Shown: piece by piece, positions 1 through 9,163 of the stretch
Layout of the letters: every line of letters begins with the position of its first letter
Position numbering within the stretch: the first letter of the stretch is position 1
Origin: JASLDZ01 sp964242895
Lineage (GTDB): Bacteria; Pseudomonadota; Alphaproteobacteria; Caulobacterales; Caulobacteraceae
DNA: 64,000 bases
Assembly: GCA_964242895.1 (NCBI GenBank)
Contig: CAXTBN010000002.1
Span: forward strand, 1 to 64,000
Reading direction: 5' to 3'
Translations under genes and position numbers: made by a program
Notes under the pieces: model-generated
Told to the model about the DNA's origin: nothing
The model's input: only the letters and a program-made list of their open reading frames with translations
Database searches by the model: none

Positions 1-1526
1 GCGTGGGTCAGCTTGGCGAGCTTGGCGTCGGAGAAGCCCATCGCCTTGAGGCGTCGGAACGCGTCGGCGTCGGTGGGCAGGCCGGCGGCGCGGATCCGGC
101 CCTCGGTGCGGACGATCTCGGCGATCTGGCGCAGGAACCAGGGTTCGTAGCTGCAGGCGGCGTTGATCTCCTCCACCGTCAATCCGTGGCGGAAGGCCTG
201 GGCGATCACCAGCAAGCGGTCGGGGGCGGGCATGCCCAAGCGGCGGATCACGGCGGCGTGGCCGGCGTCGGGGTCGTCGGCGCCCTCGATCAGCACTTCG
301 TCGAAGCCGGTGAGCCCCGTCTCCAGCCCCCGCAACGCCTTCTGCACGCTCTCCGCGAATGTGCGGCCGATGGCCATGACCTCGCCGACGCTCTTCATGG
401 AGGTGGTGAGGTAGGGTTCGGCGCCCGGGTATTTCTCGAAGGCGAAGCGCGGGATCTTGGTCACGACATAGTCGATCGCCGGCTCGAAGCTGGCGGGCGT
501 GGCCCCGGTGATGTCGTTGTCCAGCTCGTCGAGCGTGTAACCCACGGCCAGGCGGGCGGCGACCTTGGCGATCGGGAAGCCCGTCGCCTTGGACGCCAGC
601 GCCGACGACCGCGACACCCGCGGGTTCATCTCGATCACCACCATGCGCCCGTCCGCCGGGTTCACGGCGAACTGCACGTTGCTGCCGCCGGTCTCGACGC
701 CGATCTCGCGCAGGACGGCGATGCTCGCCGCCCGCATGCGCTGGTACTCCTTGTCGGTAAGGGTGAGCGCCGGGGCGACGGTGACGCTGTCGCCGGTGTG
801 GACGCCCATGGGATCCACGTTCTCGATGGCGCAGACGATGATGCAGTTGTCCGCCCGGTCGCGGACCACCTCCATCTCGAACTCCTTCCAGCCCAGGAGG
901 CTCTCGTCGATCAGCACCTCGGTGACGGGCGACAGGTCGAGCCCGCGCTCCACGATGCTGCGGAACTCCTCCATGTTGTAGGCGACGCCGCTGCCCGTCC
1001 CGGCGAGCGTGAACGACGGGCGGATCACGGCCGGCAGCCCGGTGTAGGGCAGCGCCGCGAGGGCCTCCTCCATCGTGTGCACGACGGTGGACTTGGGGCT
1101 CTCCAGCCCGATCTTGTCCATGGCGTCGCGAAACTTCTGCCGGTCCTCGGCCTTGTCGATCACCTCGGCGCGGGCGCCGATCATCTCCACGCCGAACTTG
1201 GCCAGCACGCCCATGCTCTCCAGGGCGAGGGCGGTGTTGAGCGCGGTCTGGCCGCCCATGGTCGGGAGCAGCGCGTCGGGCCGCTCCTTCTCGATGATCT
1301 TGGCGACGATCTCCGGCGTGATCGGCTCCACATAGGTGGCGTCGGCCACCTCCGGGTCGGTCATGATGGTGGCGGGGTTCGAGTTGACCAGCATGATCCG
1401 GTAGCCTTCCGCCCGCAGCGCCTTGCAGGCCTGCACGCCCGAGTAGTCGAACTCGCAGGCCTGCCCGATGACGATGGGCCCGGCGCCGATGATCAGGATG
1501 CAGCTGATGTCGGTGCGCTTGGGCAT
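1..1526 (-). CDS. carB: Carbamoyl-phosphate synthase large subunit, N-terminal part (truncated by window edge)
   Basis: CarB makes carbamoyl phosphate from bicarbonate, ATP and ammonia delivered by CarA, feeding arginine and pyrimidine synthesis in the cytoplasm. The visible 508 codons begin MPKRTDISCILIIGAGPIVI and include the ATP-grasp motifs of the carboxyphosphate half (GQACEFDYSGVQACKAL, NSNPATIMTDPE, GGQTALNTAL, RPSFTLAGTGSG, EMNPRVSRSSALASKATG). They continue into the oligomerisation region before the window ends. The full protein is normally about 1,070-1,100 aa, so the C-terminal half lies outside. The ATG follows a GGAGGAC Shine-Dalgarno. Its partner carA is in this window but about 57 kb away on the other strand. 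Identification is secure. Confidence 0.97.
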   Translation of the reverse strand, partial: MPKRTDISCILIIGAGPIVIGQACEFDYSGVQACKALRAEGYRIMLVNSNPATIMTDPEVADATYVEPITPEIVAKIIEKERPDALLPTMGGQTALNTALALESMGVLAKFGVEMIGARAEVIDKAEDRQKFRDAMDKIGLESPKSTVVHTMEEALAALPYTGLPAVIRPSFTLAGTGSGVAYNMEEFRSIVERGLDLSPVTEVLIDESLLGWKEFEMEVVRDRADNCIIVCAIENVDPMGVHTGDSVTVAPALTLTDKEYQRMRAASIAVLREIGVETGGSNVQFAVNPADGRMVVIEMNPRVSRSSALASKATGFPIAKVAARLAVGYTLDELDNDITGATPASFEPAIDYVVTKIPRFAFEKYPGAEPYLTTSMKSVGEVMAIGRTFAESVQKALRGLETGLTGFDEVLIEGADDPDAGHAAVIRRLGMPAPDRLLVIAQAFRHGLTVEEINAACSYEPWFLRQIAEIVRTEGRIRAAGLPTDADAFRRLKAMGFSDAKLAKLTH

Positions 1527-1689
1527 GGTCGTCCTCCGCGCGGGGTCGTGGCGCGCGCAGCCGCCCGCACGCGCGGGGCGGGCGGGGTCGGCCGGGTTGT
1601 GGGCTAGGCCGGCGGTGTAAGCGCGGCGGTCCCGGGGGGCAAGGCGCGGGGACACGGAACGCGCCTCACCGCCCGGGGTTGGCGCTGGC

Positions 1690-2478
1690 GTGCTGGATGC
1701 TCCCGCCTCGCCGCTCGACGCCATGCGCGCCATCCTGGACGCGCCCGACCTGGAGACCGCCCGCGCCCGCGCGCCGGCCGCGCTGCGGCCGCTGCTGACG
1801 GCCCAGGCGTTCGAGGCGGTGAAGGGCGTGGCCGGCGCGGTGGACCACACGACCGGCGGGCCGGACGCCTTGGCGCGGCTGCGGGCGCAATTCGACCGGG
1901 CGGCGGCCGTGTCGCCCGAGGCGGCGGCCGCGCTCTACTCCCTGGGCGACCCCGCCCGGCTGGAGGCCGCGACCACCGAGGTCACCGCCTGGCTGAGGTG
2001 CGAGGGGCTGCACCGCCCTGGCGGTCGCGTCCTGGAGGTGGGCTGCGGGGCGGGCCGCTTCCTGCGCGACCTTGGCCGCGACGCCGGCTTCGCACTGGGT
2101 GTCGAGCTCTCGCCCGTGCTGGCGCGCGCGGCGTCGTCAGCCGGCGCGGCGGTGGTGCTGGGCGACGGACGAGGGATGAGCTTCGCCGCGCCGGGCGCCT
2201 TCGACCTCGTGCTCTACGCCGACAGCTTCCCGTACGTGGTGCAGGCAGGCGGCGATCTGCCGACGCGCCACCTCGCCGACGCTCGCCGCGTGCTGGCTCC
2301 CGGCGGACGGCTGGCCGTGCTGAACTGGAGCTACGGCGGCGCTCCCGGCCTCGACGAGGCCGACGCGCGAGCCCTGGCGGCGGCCGCGGGCCTGGCGCTC
2401 GCCTGGTCGGGCTCGCCCGGCTTCCGCCTGTGGGACGGGACCGCCTACCTGTTTGCCCCGGTCGCGGGATCACCTTAG
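1690..2478 (+). CDS. SAM-dependent class I methyltransferase
   Basis: A predicted cytoplasmic methyltransferase of about 262 aa. Motif I is VLEVGCGAGRFLRDLG near residue 117, followed by an acidic residue binding ribose (LGVELSP), a motif II-like GDGRGMSF, a motif IV-like DLVLYADSFPYV and the post-motif VLAPGGRLAVLNWS. The first ~80 residues are helical and lack known motifs; the substrate cannot be told. A GTG start is used here; an in-frame ATG 12 codons later is the alternative. The gene abuts the next one (the ECF sigma factor) with no spacer, so they are probably cotranscribed, but a functional link to the sigma factor is inference only. Confidence 0.8.
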   Translation: MLDAPASPLDAMRAILDAPDLETARARAPAALRPLLTAQAFEAVKGVAGAVDHTTGGPDALARLRAQFDRAAAVSPEAAAALYSLGDPARLEAATTEVTAWLRCEGLHRPGGRVLEVGCGAGRFLRDLGRDAGFALGVELSPVLARAASSAGAAVVLGDGRGMSFAAPGAFDLVLYADSFPYVVQAGGDLPTRHLADARRVLAPGGRLAVLNWSYGGAPGLDEADARALAAAAGLALAWSGSPGFRLWDGTAYLFAPVAGSP

Positions 2479-3078
2479 TTGAGCGAACAGCCCCGCACGG
2501 AGCCGCCCATCCCCTCGCCGCCGTCCGCCGCGACCCGCGCCGCCGACCCGCTCGCGCCCGTCATGGCGCGGCTGGCCCTCGGCGAGCGCGACGCCCTGCG
2601 CGATCTCTACGATGCGACCCGCGCGAAGCTTTTCGGCGTGGTGCTCCGTATCCTCCGCGACAGGAGCGAGAGCGAGGACGTGTTGCAGGAGGTCTACCTG
2701 ACGGTGTGGAGGCGGGCCGGTGCGTTCGACGCCGAGCGCGCGAGCGCCGCCGCCTGGCTGACCGCCGTTGCGCGCAACCGCGCCATCGACCGCCTGCGCG
2801 CCCGTCCCTCGCGCCCGCAGGCTCCCGCCGAGGCGGCCTACGACCTGCCCGATCCGGGTCCCGGTCCGGAGGCCGCGCTGGAGAGCTCGGACGAGGGCCG
2901 CCGGCTGCAGGCGTGCCTCGACACCCTGCGCCCCGACGAGGCGCGCACCATACGCACCGCCTTTCTGGAGGGCGTCACCTACGAGGCGCTGGCGCTCCGC
3001 ACGGGCAAGCCGCTGGGCACGGTGAAGAGCTGGGTGCGCCGGGGGCTCCTGCGCCTGCGGGAGTGCCTGGAGACATGA
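2479..3078 (+). CDS. RNA polymerase ECF-family sigma factor
   Basis: An extracytoplasmic-function sigma factor of 199 aa that would direct RNA polymerase to a stress regulon. Region 2 is visible as the segment with DRSESEDVLQEVYLTVW and AWLTAVARNRAIDRLR; region 4 as LRPDEARTIRTAFLEG, YEALALRTGKPLGTVKSWV and RRGLLRLRECL, the helix-turn-helix recognising -35. The TTG start follows the upstream stop directly, and a later in-frame ATG could be used. The stop overlaps the anti-sigma start (ATGA), the usual coupling of sigma/anti-sigma pairs. With the following gene it resembles the SigK/RskA-type pair often seen near fasciclin-domain proteins. Confidence 0.93.
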   Translation: MSEQPRTEPPIPSPPSAATRAADPLAPVMARLALGERDALRDLYDATRAKLFGVVLRILRDRSESEDVLQEVYLTVWRRAGAFDAERASAAAWLTAVARNRAIDRLRARPSRPQAPAEAAYDLPDPGPGPEAALESSDEGRRLQACLDTLRPDEARTIRTAFLEGVTYEALALRTGKPLGTVKSWVRRGLLRLRECLET

Positions 3079-3860
3079 GCCGCGCGCCGACCTCCCGCCG
3101 GGCCGAGGGCGACACCCTGGCCGCCGAACTGGCGCTCGGCGTGCTCGACGCCGAGGAGCGCGCCGTCGCCGAGGCGCGCGCCGCCGCCGATCCCACCTTC
3201 GCCGCGGAGGCCGCGGCCTGGAGCGCGCGCCTGCATCCCTTGTCGGAGGAGGCGGCCTCCGTCGAGCCAGGGTCGGAGCTGTGGTCGCGGATCGAAGCCG
3301 CCCTGCCCGCCAAGGCCGAGGGCGTCGACGTCGCCACGTCCGCCGAAGCGCCCACGCCGGCCTCGCCGGTCGGGGGAGCGGAGGTGATCGAGCTCGCGCC
3401 GCGGCGGCAGGTGCGCCACTGGCGCCGGCTCGCCGGCTTCGCGACGGGGCTGGCGGCCGCGTGCGTGATCGGCGTCGTGGTGCTTCTGGCGCGCCACCCC
3501 GTCGTGCCCGCGCCGCTGCTCACCGCCCGATTGGAGCCGCCGGCGGGGGACGCCATGCTGACCGGCGCGCCGCTCTACACGGCGACCGTGGACCGCAGCC
3601 GCAGCGCCGTGGTGCTCACGGCCGTGGGACCCGGTCCCGTCGACCCGCGAGCGCGCGAGCTGTGGGTGATCGCCAAGGCCGGTGCGCCGCTGCCGGTGGG
3701 CGTGATCGCGCGCGACCGACCGCTCGCGCTGCCGAAGACGGTGGTCGCGGCCGTGCACGCGGGTTCGACGCTGGCCATATCGCTGGAACCGGACGGCGGC
3801 TCGCCCACGGGCGCTCCCACCGGGCCGGTGATCGCGACGGGCGTGCTCGCAGGGGCCTGA
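3075..3860 (+). CDS. Membrane anti-sigma factor, RskA/anti-sigma-K type
   Basis: A 261-aa single-pass inner-membrane protein expected to sequester the upstream ECF sigma factor. The N-terminal cytosolic part (AAELALGVLDAEERA) is the typical sigma-binding region. A hydrophobic segment spans about residues 119-139. The periplasmic part, about 140-261, is the RskA C-terminal domain with the pattern ELWVIAKAGAPLPVGVI and a terminal PTGPVIATG. I do not see the HxxxCxxC zinc motif of ZAS anti-sigmas. The start overlaps the sigma stop by 4 bp. Release probably involves regulated proteolysis, as for RskA, but no protease gene is adjacent. Confidence 0.88.
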   Translation: MSRAPTSRRAEGDTLAAELALGVLDAEERAVAEARAAADPTFAAEAAAWSARLHPLSEEAASVEPGSELWSRIEAALPAKAEGVDVATSAEAPTPASPVGGAEVIELAPRRQVRHWRRLAGFATGLAAACVIGVVVLLARHPVVPAPLLTARLEPPAGDAMLTGAPLYTATVDRSRSAVVLTAVGPGPVDPRARELWVIAKAGAPLPVGVIARDRPLALPKTVVAAVHAGSTLAISLEPDGGSPTGAPTGPVIATGVLAGA

Positions 3861-3961
3861 GCCGGCGCGGCGTCCGAGCCGGCGCATCCGGATGCGATCG
3901 GCGTGCGTATAGCTTGGCGATAGGCGGCCGGCTCCCGGTCCGTCCCGACCGGAGATCTCGC

Positions 3962-4522
3962 ATGCCCTCTCTCGTACGCCGCGCCAGCCTCGTCCTAGCG
4001 CTCGCCACCGCCACCATGGCCGGCGGCGCCTTCGCCCAATCGTCGATGATGTCCCACGAGAAGACCGTGATGGTCGGCGGTGCGGCCATGTACCCGTCGA
4101 AGAACATCGTCGAGAACGCGGTCAACTCCAAGGATCACACCACGCTGGTCGCCGCGGTGAAGGCCGCCGGCCTCGTCGACACGCTGAGCGGCCCCGGCCC
4201 CTTCACCGTGTTCGCGCCCACCAACGAAGCCTTCGCCAAGCTGCCGGCCGGCACGGTCGACACCCTGCTGAAGCCCGAGAACAAGGACAAGCTGACCGCC
4301 GTCCTCACCTACCACGTCGTCTCCGGCCGCCTGTCGGCCGCCGACCTGACGGACGGCCAGAAGCTGACCACCGTCCAGGGCGGCACGCTCACCGTCCACA
4401 AGCACGGTCATTCGGTGATGATCGAGGACGCCAAGGGCGACATGGCCAAGGTGACCATCCCCAACGTCTACCAGTCGAACGGCGTGATCCACGTCGTGAA
4501 CACGGTGCTGCTGCCGGGCTGA
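3962..4522 (+). CDS. Secreted fasciclin (FAS1) domain protein
   Basis: A 186-aa exported protein with a signal peptide (residues 1-26, cleaving after GGAFA) and one FAS1 domain. The two conserved boxes are present: GPFTVFAPTNEAFAKLP (H1) and LTYHVVSGRLSAADL/NGVIHVVNTVLLPG (H2 and C-terminal strand). Bacterial FAS1 proteins act in the periplasm or at the surface in adhesion or protein contacts; no enzymatic role is known. It follows the ECF sigma/anti-sigma pair after a 101-bp spacer, an arrangement that recurs in alphaproteobacteria and suggests it is a target of that sigma factor. This regulatory link is inference. Confidence 0.93.
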   Translation: MPSLVRRASLVLALATATMAGGAFAQSSMMSHEKTVMVGGAAMYPSKNIVENAVNSKDHTTLVAAVKAAGLVDTLSGPGPFTVFAPTNEAFAKLPAGTVDTLLKPENKDKLTAVLTYHVVSGRLSAADLTDGQKLTTVQGGTLTVHKHGHSVMIEDAKGDMAKVTIPNVYQSNGVIHVVNTVLLPG

Positions 4523-4529
4523 CGCCTCG

Positions 4530-4556
4530 GGACCGGGCGGCGACGCCGTCCGGTCC
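4530..4556 (+). terminator. Terminator-like hairpin after the fasciclin gene
   Basis: A 7-bp perfect stem GGACCGG/CCGGTCC extended inward by GCGG/CCGT pairs (one G-U) around a short loop, beginning 8 nt after the stop codon. No T-tract follows, so termination strength is uncertain; it could also act as an mRNA-stabilising hairpin before rnr. Confidence 0.5.
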
Positions 4557-4613
4557 GCCTGCCAGGGCGCCGCCGGCCGTGCATCGGCGGGCGGCGCGGC
4601 TTATCTGAGCGGC

Positions 4614-6926
4614 ATGCCCCGCCCGCGCCGGACACGGCCGCCGACCTCCTCCGCTCCGTCGCCCGGCCTGCCCACCCGCGAGCAGGTGGCCGCCTTCATC
4701 CGCGAGCGGGGCCAGACCGACGTCGGCGAGATGGCGTCCTTCTTCGCCGTGAAGGGGGCCGACCGCCGCGCCCTGCGCGAGCTCGTGAAGGAGATGACCG
4801 CCGGGGGCGACACCGCCCGCCGCGGCCGCAAGGGCGTCGCCGTCGCCGGCGCCTTTCCGCCCGTGGGCGTGGCCGACGTGGAGAGCCGCGACGTCGACGG
4901 CGAGCTGTGGGTCCGCCTGTCCGGCGCGGGCGACGATCTGCCGCCCGTGCGCCTCGCCCCGGGCCGGGACGACGCGGCCAAGGGCGGCGCCCCGGGGCTC
5001 GGCGACCGCGTGCTGGTGCGCTTCGACGCCGTCGGCGAGGGGCTCACCGAGGCTCGGCTGATCAAGAAGCTCGGCGTCGCCGCGCCCAAGGTGCTGGGCG
5101 TCGTGCGCAAGGCCGCCCGCCAGGTGCGCGTGGAGCCCGCCGACCGGCGCGGGAAGGAGAGCTTCCTGCTCACCGGCCCGGAGGCCTCCGACCTGCGCGA
5201 CGGAGACCTCGTGCTCGTGCAGGCCGACGGCCGCTCGCAGGAGCGCTACGGCCCCCGGCCCGCACGCCTGCTGGAGGTGATCGGGCGCGAGGACGACGCG
5301 CGCGCCGCCTCCATCCTGGCCATCGCCGCCCACGACATCCCGACCGGCTTCCCTGAAGCCGCCGAAGCCGAAGCGGAGGCCGCGCCCGCCCCCACGCTCG
5401 GCAAGCGCACCGACCTGCGCGACCTGCCGCTGATCACCATCGACCCGGCCGACGCCCGCGACCACGACGACGCCGTCTGGGCCGAGCCCGACCCCGAGCT
5501 CAACAACCTGGGCGGCTGGATCGTGTGGGTCGCCATCGCCGACGTGGCCGCCTACGTGCGCCCGGGCTCGGCGCTGGACCGCACCGCCTGGACCAAGGGC
5601 AACAGCGTCTACTTCCCCGACCGGGTCGAGCCCATGCTCCCCGAGCGCCTCTCCGCCGGCCTGTGCTCGCTGGTGGAGGGCGAGGACCGGGCGACACTCG
5701 CCGTGCGGATGGTCTTCGACAGCGAGGGGCGCAAGCGCGAGCACCGCTTCGTGCGCGGTCTGATGCGCTGCGCGGCGGGGATCAGCTACGAGCAGGCGCA
5801 GGCCGCCGCCGAAGGCCGCACGGACGCCGCCACCGGCCCGCTGCTGGAGGCGGTGATCAAGCCGCTGTGGGCCGCCTACGCCGTGCTCAAGGCGGGCCGC
5901 GACGCCCGCTCGCCGCTCGCGATCCAGTCCGCCGAGCGCGCCATCCGCCTGAGCGAGGAGGGCGAGGTCGCCTCCATCACGCCGCGTCCCAGCCTGGAGG
6001 CGCACCGGCTGATCGAGGAATTCATGATCCAGGCCAACGTGGCGGCCGCCGAGGAGCTGGAGCAGCGCAAGACTCCCCTGGTCTACCGGATCCACGATGC
6101 GCCCAGCCAGGAGAAGCAGTTCGCCCTGGCCGACTTCCTCGACAGCCTGGCCATCCCCTGGACCAAGGGCGCCCCGCCCGACACGCGCCGCTTCAACAAG
6201 CTCCTTGAGGAGACGCGGCAGGGGCCGGCGGCGGAGATCGTCAACGAGGTGGTGCTGCGCTCACAAAGCCAAGCGGTCTACAGCCCGGAGAACATCGGCC
6301 ACTTCGGCCTGAACCTGACCAAGTACGCGCACTTCACCTCGCCCATCCGCCGCTACGCCGACCTCGTGGTGCACCGCGCCCTGATCCGCGCCCTGCGGCT
6401 CGGCGAGGACGGGCTGACCGACGGCGACGCCGTGCGCCTGACCGAGACCGCCGAGCACATCACCGCCACGGAGCGCCGCGCCATGGCCGCCGAGCGCGAC
6501 GCCACCGACCGCTACGTCGCCGCCTTCCTCGCCGACCGGGTGGGCGCGGAATTCACCGGCCGCATCACGGGCGTGACGCGTTTCGGCCTGTTCGTCCGGC
6601 TGACCGACACCGGCGCCGACGGCCTCGTGCCCGTGTCGACGCTCGGCGCCGAGTACTTCGTGCACGACGAGCGCCTGCACGCCCTGGTGGGCGAGCGCTC
6701 GGGCGAGCGCTGGCCTCTGGGCAAGCCGGTCGTCGTGAAGCTGAAGGAAGCGGTCCCGCTCACGGGCGGCCTCCTGTTCGAGATGATCAGCGAGCCCGAG
6801 CCGGCCGACGCGTCGCTGCCCCGGCCGCGGCTGGGCGTGCGCGGCCGTCCCGGCTCGGGTCCGCCACGACGGACGCCAGGCAAGGGTGGACCGCCGCCCG
6901 GCGTTCGGCGAGGGAAGCGGCGATGA
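4614..6926 (+). CDS. rnr: Ribonuclease R
   Basis: A 3'-to-5' exoribonuclease of the RNB family that degrades structured RNA and takes part in rRNA and tmRNA quality control. At 770 aa it has the usual RNase R length. An N-terminal winged-helix and cold-shock-type region covers about 1-240. The RNB core starts with the catalytic aspartates in ITIDPADARDHDDAVWAE and includes KGNSVYFPDRVEPMLPERLS and NLTKYAHFTSPIRRYADL. A C-terminal S1 domain follows (TGRITGVTRFGLFVRL), then a basic tail rich in R, G, P and K that probably helps RNA binding. The stop overlaps the next gene by 4 bp. Confidence 0.97.
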   Translation: MPRPRRTRPPTSSAPSPGLPTREQVAAFIRERGQTDVGEMASFFAVKGADRRALRELVKEMTAGGDTARRGRKGVAVAGAFPPVGVADVESRDVDGELWVRLSGAGDDLPPVRLAPGRDDAAKGGAPGLGDRVLVRFDAVGEGLTEARLIKKLGVAAPKVLGVVRKAARQVRVEPADRRGKESFLLTGPEASDLRDGDLVLVQADGRSQERYGPRPARLLEVIGREDDARAASILAIAAHDIPTGFPEAAEAEAEAAPAPTLGKRTDLRDLPLITIDPADARDHDDAVWAEPDPELNNLGGWIVWVAIADVAAYVRPGSALDRTAWTKGNSVYFPDRVEPMLPERLSAGLCSLVEGEDRATLAVRMVFDSEGRKREHRFVRGLMRCAAGISYEQAQAAAEGRTDAATGPLLEAVIKPLWAAYAVLKAGRDARSPLAIQSAERAIRLSEEGEVASITPRPSLEAHRLIEEFMIQANVAAAEELEQRKTPLVYRIHDAPSQEKQFALADFLDSLAIPWTKGAPPDTRRFNKLLEETRQGPAAEIVNEVVLRSQSQAVYSPENIGHFGLNLTKYAHFTSPIRRYADLVVHRALIRALRLGEDGLTDGDAVRLTETAEHITATERRAMAAERDATDRYVAAFLADRVGAEFTGRITGVTRFGLFVRLTDTGADGLVPVSTLGAEYFVHDERLHALVGERSGERWPLGKPVVVKLKEAVPLTGGLLFEMISEPEPADASLPRPRLGVRGRPGSGPPRRTPGKGGPPPGVRRGKRR

Positions 6927-7609
6927 CGCGCCTGTTCGATCCCGAGGCGGAACTGCGCGGTCCAGTGCGTGAGCCGGGCACGACGGCGCCGCGCCCCCGC
7001 CCGGCCGCGACGCTGATCCTCCTGGACGGCAGTGAGGGCGGCGAGCCGCGCGTGCTGATGGGCCGTCGCGCCGCGCGGCACGACTTCATGCCCGACAAAT
7101 GGGTGTTCCCCGGCGGTCGGGTGGACCCCGCCGACCGTCGGTCGCCCGCGACCTCCGAGCTGCGGCCCGAGGCGGCCGAGGCGCTGGCCCGCGCCTATCC
7201 GCGCCGGCCGACGCTGCCGCGTTCGCTGGGCGTGGCCGCGGTGCGCGAGACCTGGGAGGAGGCCGGCCTTGCGCTCGGCGCGCCGCGCGAGGGCGGCGCG
7301 CCGCCCGCCGCCGACCTCGCCGCCCTGGAGCTGGTGGCGCGCGCGGTGACGCCGCCTTACCGCGGCAAGCGCTTCGACACCGTGTTCTTCTCGGCGGACG
7401 CCGCCCGGCTGGCGAGCCGCGAGCGCCTGGGCGGCTCCGGCGAGCTGGCCGAGCTGGAGTGGTTCCCGCTGGCCGAGACTGCGCGGCTCGACCTGCCGGC
7501 CATCACGCGCGTGATCCTGCAGCAGCTGGGCGAACGCCTGGCCGACCCCTCGCGGCCGCCGCTCTGCATGACGTTCCGGCACGGCAAGCACCGGCAGGAG
7601 CCGATGTAG
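6923..7609 (+). CDS. NUDIX hydrolase family protein
   Basis: A 228-aa protein translationally coupled to rnr (ATGA). The NUDIX core is recognisable in WVFPGGRVDPADRRS and AAVRETWEEAGLALG, which supplies the REx2EEx metal-binding helix. An insertion of about 35 residues separates the conserved glycine segment from this helix, so it belongs to the long-loop NUDIX group rather than MutT. The substrate is unknown. It is followed by a convergent P450 gene after only 17 bp. An active nucleotide-diphosphate hydrolase is likely but not shown. Confidence 0.87.
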   Translation: MTRLFDPEAELRGPVREPGTTAPRPRPAATLILLDGSEGGEPRVLMGRRAARHDFMPDKWVFPGGRVDPADRRSPATSELRPEAAEALARAYPRRPTLPRSLGVAAVRETWEEAGLALGAPREGGAPPAADLAALELVARAVTPPYRGKRFDTVFFSADAARLASRERLGGSGELAELEWFPLAETARLDLPAITRVILQQLGERLADPSRPPLCMTFRHGKHRQEPM

Positions 7610-7626
7610 CCGCCCCCAACGCGCCC

Positions 7627-9042
7627 TCAGCGCGGCTCGGCGGTCATCACCAGCTCGGGCGCGGGGCGAAGGGTCACGCGCATCACCGCCGCCGGGTCGG
7701 CTGCGTCCGCCACAGGTCGTACGCGCAGACGCTGCAGCAGCACGGCGAGCACGGCCACCGCCTCCTGCATGGCGAAGCCGTTGCCGATGCACACGCGGGG
7801 ACCGCCGCCGAACGGCATGAAGGCGAAGCGGTGGCGGGCGGCGACGGCCTCCGGCGCGAAACGGTCGGGGTCGAAGCGCTCCGGTTCGCTCCACAGGAGC
7901 TTGTGCCGGTGCAGGGCGTAGATCGGGATGATGACCACCTCTCCCGCCTTCAGCGACAGGCCGCCCAGGTCCACGTCCTCCGTCGTCTGGCGCGAGATCA
8001 TGGGCGCGGGCGGGTAGAGCCGCATGGCCTCCGAGAACACCTGGCGGGCGTAGTCCATCCGCTGGAGGTGCTCGGGCGTCACCTCCGCGCCGCCGGTGAC
8101 GGCGTCGATCTCGGCCTGCAGCCGCGCCTCCACCTCGGGGTTGCGGGACAGGAGGTGCAGCGTCCAGGCGAGGCCCAGCGCGGTGGTCTCGTGGCCCGCG
8201 GCGATGAAGGTCAGCAGGTTGTCGACGATCTCCTCGTCGGTCATGCTCCGGCCCGTCTCCGGGTCGGCCCCGCCCTGCAGCAGGGTGAGCAGGTCCTCGC
8301 GCCCGTCATCGCCGGCGCGGCGACGCTCGGCGGCGAGCCGGGCGGTGGTGGCGCGCAGATAGTCCACCGCGCGGCGGGCGCGGCCCTTGCCGGGGTAGGG
8401 CGTCCACGGCGGCAGGCGCAGCAGCGTCACGGCCAGCGACCAGCCGATGGGCGTCAGCGTGTCGGTGATCGCGGCCTCGACCTTGGCCGGATCCACACCG
8501 CCCGCACCCGAGAGCATGGTCGCCAGGATGATGTCGAAGGTCGTGCGCATCATGTCGTGGTTGACGCGCAGCGGCCGGCCGGGGCGCTCCAGCCAGCGGT
8601 CGCGCGTCTCGCGGGCGGCCTCCAGCATGGCGGGGGCCAGCGCGGCGAGCTTGCCCGGCTGGAAGGCGGGCGCGGCCGCGCGACGCTGCCAGCGCCAGTG
8701 CGCGCCCTCCGCCGTGAGCAGGCCGTCGCCGAGCGCGCGGCCCAGCACGCGCTTGTTCTCCGGCGTCTTGGGGAAGATGTCGGCCCGGCGGACCAGCACC
8801 TCCTGGATCAGCTCGGGTTCCAGAACGTACCAGCGCTGCGGCTGGCCGCCGACGCCCTTGACCAGCGCGGCGTCGAACACCTCGGGCGGTAGGGCGTCGA
8901 GCGGATTGCGCACCACCGCGCGCAGGGTGCTGAAGTCCAGCCGCCGCGAGCTGGTCACCGGCTCACGCCGCCGCGGCGCGGCCGAAGGCGGGAGGGCCGA
9001 GGGCGGGGAAACGGGTGCGAGCTCGGCCATGGCCGCCGTCAT
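7627..9042 (-). CDS. Cytochrome P450 monooxygenase
   Basis: A soluble bacterial P450 of about 471 aa. Three hallmarks are present: the I-helix oxygen-binding motif AGHETTA, the K-helix ExxR in SEAMRLYPPAP, and the haem-ligand loop FGGGPRVCIG with the cysteine thiolate. It resembles the self-standing CYP class that uses separate ferredoxin partners; no ferredoxin or reductase gene is adjacent. The substrate is unknown; fatty acids or terpenoids would be guesses. The start is taken at MTAAMAEL; MAEL four codons later is equally possible, and a longer open frame upstream would run into the rpmG promoter. Transcribed divergently from rpmG. Confidence 0.92.
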   Translation of the reverse strand: MTAAMAELAPVSPPSALPPSAAPRRREPVTSSRRLDFSTLRAVVRNPLDALPPEVFDAALVKGVGGQPQRWYVLEPELIQEVLVRRADIFPKTPENKRVLGRALGDGLLTAEGAHWRWQRRAAAPAFQPGKLAALAPAMLEAARETRDRWLERPGRPLRVNHDMMRTTFDIILATMLSGAGGVDPAKVEAAITDTLTPIGWSLAVTLLRLPPWTPYPGKGRARRAVDYLRATTARLAAERRRAGDDGREDLLTLLQGGADPETGRSMTDEEIVDNLLTFIAAGHETTALGLAWTLHLLSRNPEVEARLQAEIDAVTGGAEVTPEHLQRMDYARQVFSEAMRLYPPAPMISRQTTEDVDLGGLSLKAGEVVIIPIYALHRHKLLWSEPERFDPDRFAPEAVAARHRFAFMPFGGGPRVCIGNGFAMQEAVAVLAVLLQRLRVRPVADAADPAAVMRVTLRPAPELVMTAEPR

Positions 9043-9163
9043 CCCACGTCCTGAGGGCCGCGGTAAGGCGCAACCCTTGACTTGCCGGCCGTCGCGGCTA
9101 GAACCGCGCCTCTTCTTTTCCGGCCCCGTTCCGTGCGGCCGCGCATCTCTGCGAGTCTCCGCC

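Noticed and set aside
3..1607. A 534-codon plus-strand open frame at the window start
   Set aside because: It is the antisense shadow of carB, whose minus-strand translation shows all ATP-grasp motifs.
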